Below are positions 4,914-5,963 of a stretch of 5,963 nt of DNA, in pieces (the stretch's first letter is position 1; the number at the start of each line of letters is the position of its first letter). The notes below the pieces were generated by a model. That model searched no databases, was not told where the DNA came from, and was given only the letters and a program-made list of their open reading frames with translations. The stretch is from assembly GCA_003564775.1 (NCBI GenBank), contig PXEI01000199.1, positions 1 through 5,963 of the forward strand, read 5' to 3'. The position numbers and the translations under genes are program-made. This stretch comes from Spirochaetaceae bacterium. GTDB lineage: Bacteria > Spirochaetota > Spirochaetia > DSM-27196 > SLAA01.

Positions 4914-5741
4914 ATGAGTTCTATCAATACATCAACAATCGGCGTACAGGCCTGCGTTCGTCTCCGCAACATCTCGGTTCAGTTTGAAGACTTTGCAGCA
5001 CTCAAAGATGTCTCGGTGGAGTTTCCTCTTGGCAAGACAACGCTGATTATGGGCCCCTCAGGCTGCGGCAAGAGTACTCTTCTTAAGGTCGCCGCTGGCT
5101 TGTTGCCTCCTGACCGCGGGGATGTTGAAATAGCTGGAGTCGACGCCCTGCGTGGCCGTCCCCGCGCAATGAGCGAGATGCGAAAAAACACCGGGTTCGT
5201 GTTTCAGGATGCCGGACTCTGGCAGAACATGTCGCTGTACGACAATCTGGCACTTCCGCTTGAGTTTCACTATCCTGAACTCGCCGAAGGCGTTGTACGC
5301 CGCGACATCTATGCCTGGGCAAAGCGATTCGACCTGGTTTCCATTCTACCACTTCGGCCTTCGACTCTTTCCGGAGGTGAACGAAAACTGATATCATTCT
5401 GCCGTGCCATGATACTGAATCCGAATCTGATCTTCCTGGACGAACCAACAACCTTTGTGGATCGTCTCGGGGTTGAGCGAATGCTCAGCGTACTGCGTGA
5501 AAAAAAGACTGCAGGCTGTAGCATGATCGGAGTAACCCATGACGCAGATCTGACTTCACAGCTGGCCGACTATATCCTGGTAATGAAGTCCGGCGAGTTA
5601 CGTGCATTCGGCACGACATCTGAAGTTGCCAAGTCGCAGGATCCGGAGGTTCGGGAGATTCTGGCCGACGTTCTGAACGAGGCAGCTACCTATGACGGCG
5701 ATATTCTTGATCTCCTCGAACCGAACGGAGATCTGTTTTGA
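4914..5741 (+). CDS. mlaF: MlaF-like ABC transporter ATPase (275 aa)
   Basis: This is the cytoplasmic ATPase that drives the MlaE permease. All nucleotide-binding motifs are visible: Walker A GPSGCGKST (47-55), Q-loop Gln98 in VFQDAG, signature LSGGE (152-156), Walker B LIFLDEPTT (172-180) with catalytic Glu177, and H-loop His209 in VTHD. The segment after Walker B reads FVDRLGVERM in place of the usual GLDP-type D-loop, and the residues after the signature (RKLISFCRAM) are also unusual for MlaF; Asp183 is kept. The C-terminal region (about 240-275) is an acidic extension, in the position where MlaF extensions mediate dimer contacts. ATG 4914 is preferred over the in-frame GTG 4905 because AGGTGA (4903-4908) is 5 nt upstream of ATG, whereas GTG has no room for an SD. 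The SD overlaps the mlaE stop codon, indicating translational coupling. No STAS protein (MlaB) is present in the window. Confidence 0.92.
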   Translation: MSSINTSTIGVQACVRLRNISVQFEDFAALKDVSVEFPLGKTTLIMGPSGCGKSTLLKVAAGLLPPDRGDVEIAGVDALRGRPRAMSEMRKNTGFVFQDAGLWQNMSLYDNLALPLEFHYPELAEGVVRRDIYAWAKRFDLVSILPLRPSTLSGGERKLISFCRAMILNPNLIFLDEPTTFVDRLGVERMLSVLREKKTAGCSMIGVTHDADLTSQLADYILVMKSGELRAFGTTSEVAKSQDPEVREILADVLNEAATYDGDILDLLEPNGDLF

Positions 5742-5763
5742 TACCTCCACAAGGAACTCCTCT

Positions 5764-5963
5764 ATGAAATTTAAAATCCGGTTTGCTCGTCAGATCGTTG
5801 GGTTGTTTGTTATTCTTGGTTTCGGTCTTTTGCTCATGATTGTGTTCATGATCGGCAGTAACCAACGCTGGTTCGCGCGCAACTACGAGTATTTCAGTGA
5901 GTTCCAGACTGCCTCCGGTATCTCCCAGGGAATGGGAATCACCTTTCGGGGGTTTCAGATTGG
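5764..5963 (+). CDS. mlaD: MlaD-like MCE-domain protein, N-terminal part (runs off right edge)
   Basis: ATG 5764 follows AAGGA (5751-5755) by 8 nt and lies 22 nt after the mlaF stop. The 66 visible codons start MKFKIRFARQIVGLF, with a single transmembrane helix at about 11-30 (VGLFVILGFGLLLMIVFMIG), then the start of the MCE domain (SEFQTASGISQGMGITFRGF, 45-64), with the typical F-x-x-A-x-G-[L/I]-x-x-G-M-x-[I/V] and GF-x-IG patterns. MlaD is anchored in the inner membrane with a periplasmic hexameric MCE ring that binds and channels lipid. Only the N-terminus is in the window, so domain number and any further periplasmic helical extension cannot be judged. The gene belongs to the same operon as mlaE and mlaF. 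Confidence 0.93.
   Translation, partial: MKFKIRFARQIVGLFVILGFGLLLMIVFMIGSNQRWFARNYEYFSEFQTASGISQGMGITFRGFQI

Overview
The window reads as part of a diderm bacterial chromosome of moderate GC. The gene families (an MlaE/MlaF/MlaD lipid-transport operon, a pair of adjacent cyclic-nucleotide-binding proteins, and unusual large proteins ending in an HU-like domain) and their style suggest a spirochaete of the Spirochaeta/Treponema type. That placement is an inference from protein character; no rRNA or marker gene is present. No mobile element, CRISPR array, tRNA or rRNA is visible.

Layout. (1) Positions 1-1285 hold two divergently transcribed paralogues separated by about 76 bp. The left one (minus strand, GTG at 294) runs off the window and is not an obvious database-style ORF because it has no ATG at its start. 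The right one (GTG at 371, 304 aa) has an unrecognised N-terminal domain of about 190 aa followed by an HU/IHF-like DNA-binding domain. The two N-termini align over their whole visible length, and their translation-initiation regions form an inverted repeat. (2) Positions 1282-2964 hold a two-gene minus-strand operon. The first gene encodes a cyclic-nucleotide-binding domain joined to TPR-like repeats through a Gly-rich linker. The second encodes a Crp/Fnr-type regulator with an intact phosphate-binding cassette and a winged helix. The operon converges on the HU-fusion gene, and the two stop codons share the tetranucleotide TTAA. (3) A 224-bp divergent intergenic region precedes a PHP-family phosphoesterase (3189-4016). 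(4) From about 4071 a new transcription unit begins: mlaE, mlaF and the 5' part of mlaD, which together encode an ABC importer/exporter-type phospholipid transporter linking inner and outer membranes.

How the genes work together. The mla genes form one clear functional unit: permease, ATPase and MCE substrate-binding protein, tightly spaced. The two CNB genes are translationally close (3 nt apart) and probably act together in second-messenger signalling. The PHP gene appears to be a stand-alone nucleic-acid-processing enzyme. The HU-fusion pair may be chromosome- or nucleoid-associated regulators, but their role is unknown.

The points most worth attention are the inverted HU-fusion paralogue pair, the apparent AUC start codon of mlaE (the conserved N-terminus has no ATG, GTG, TTG or CTG but a perfect Shine-Dalgarno sits 7 nt upstream of ATC), and the CNB pair in which one partner has lost key ligand-contact residues.
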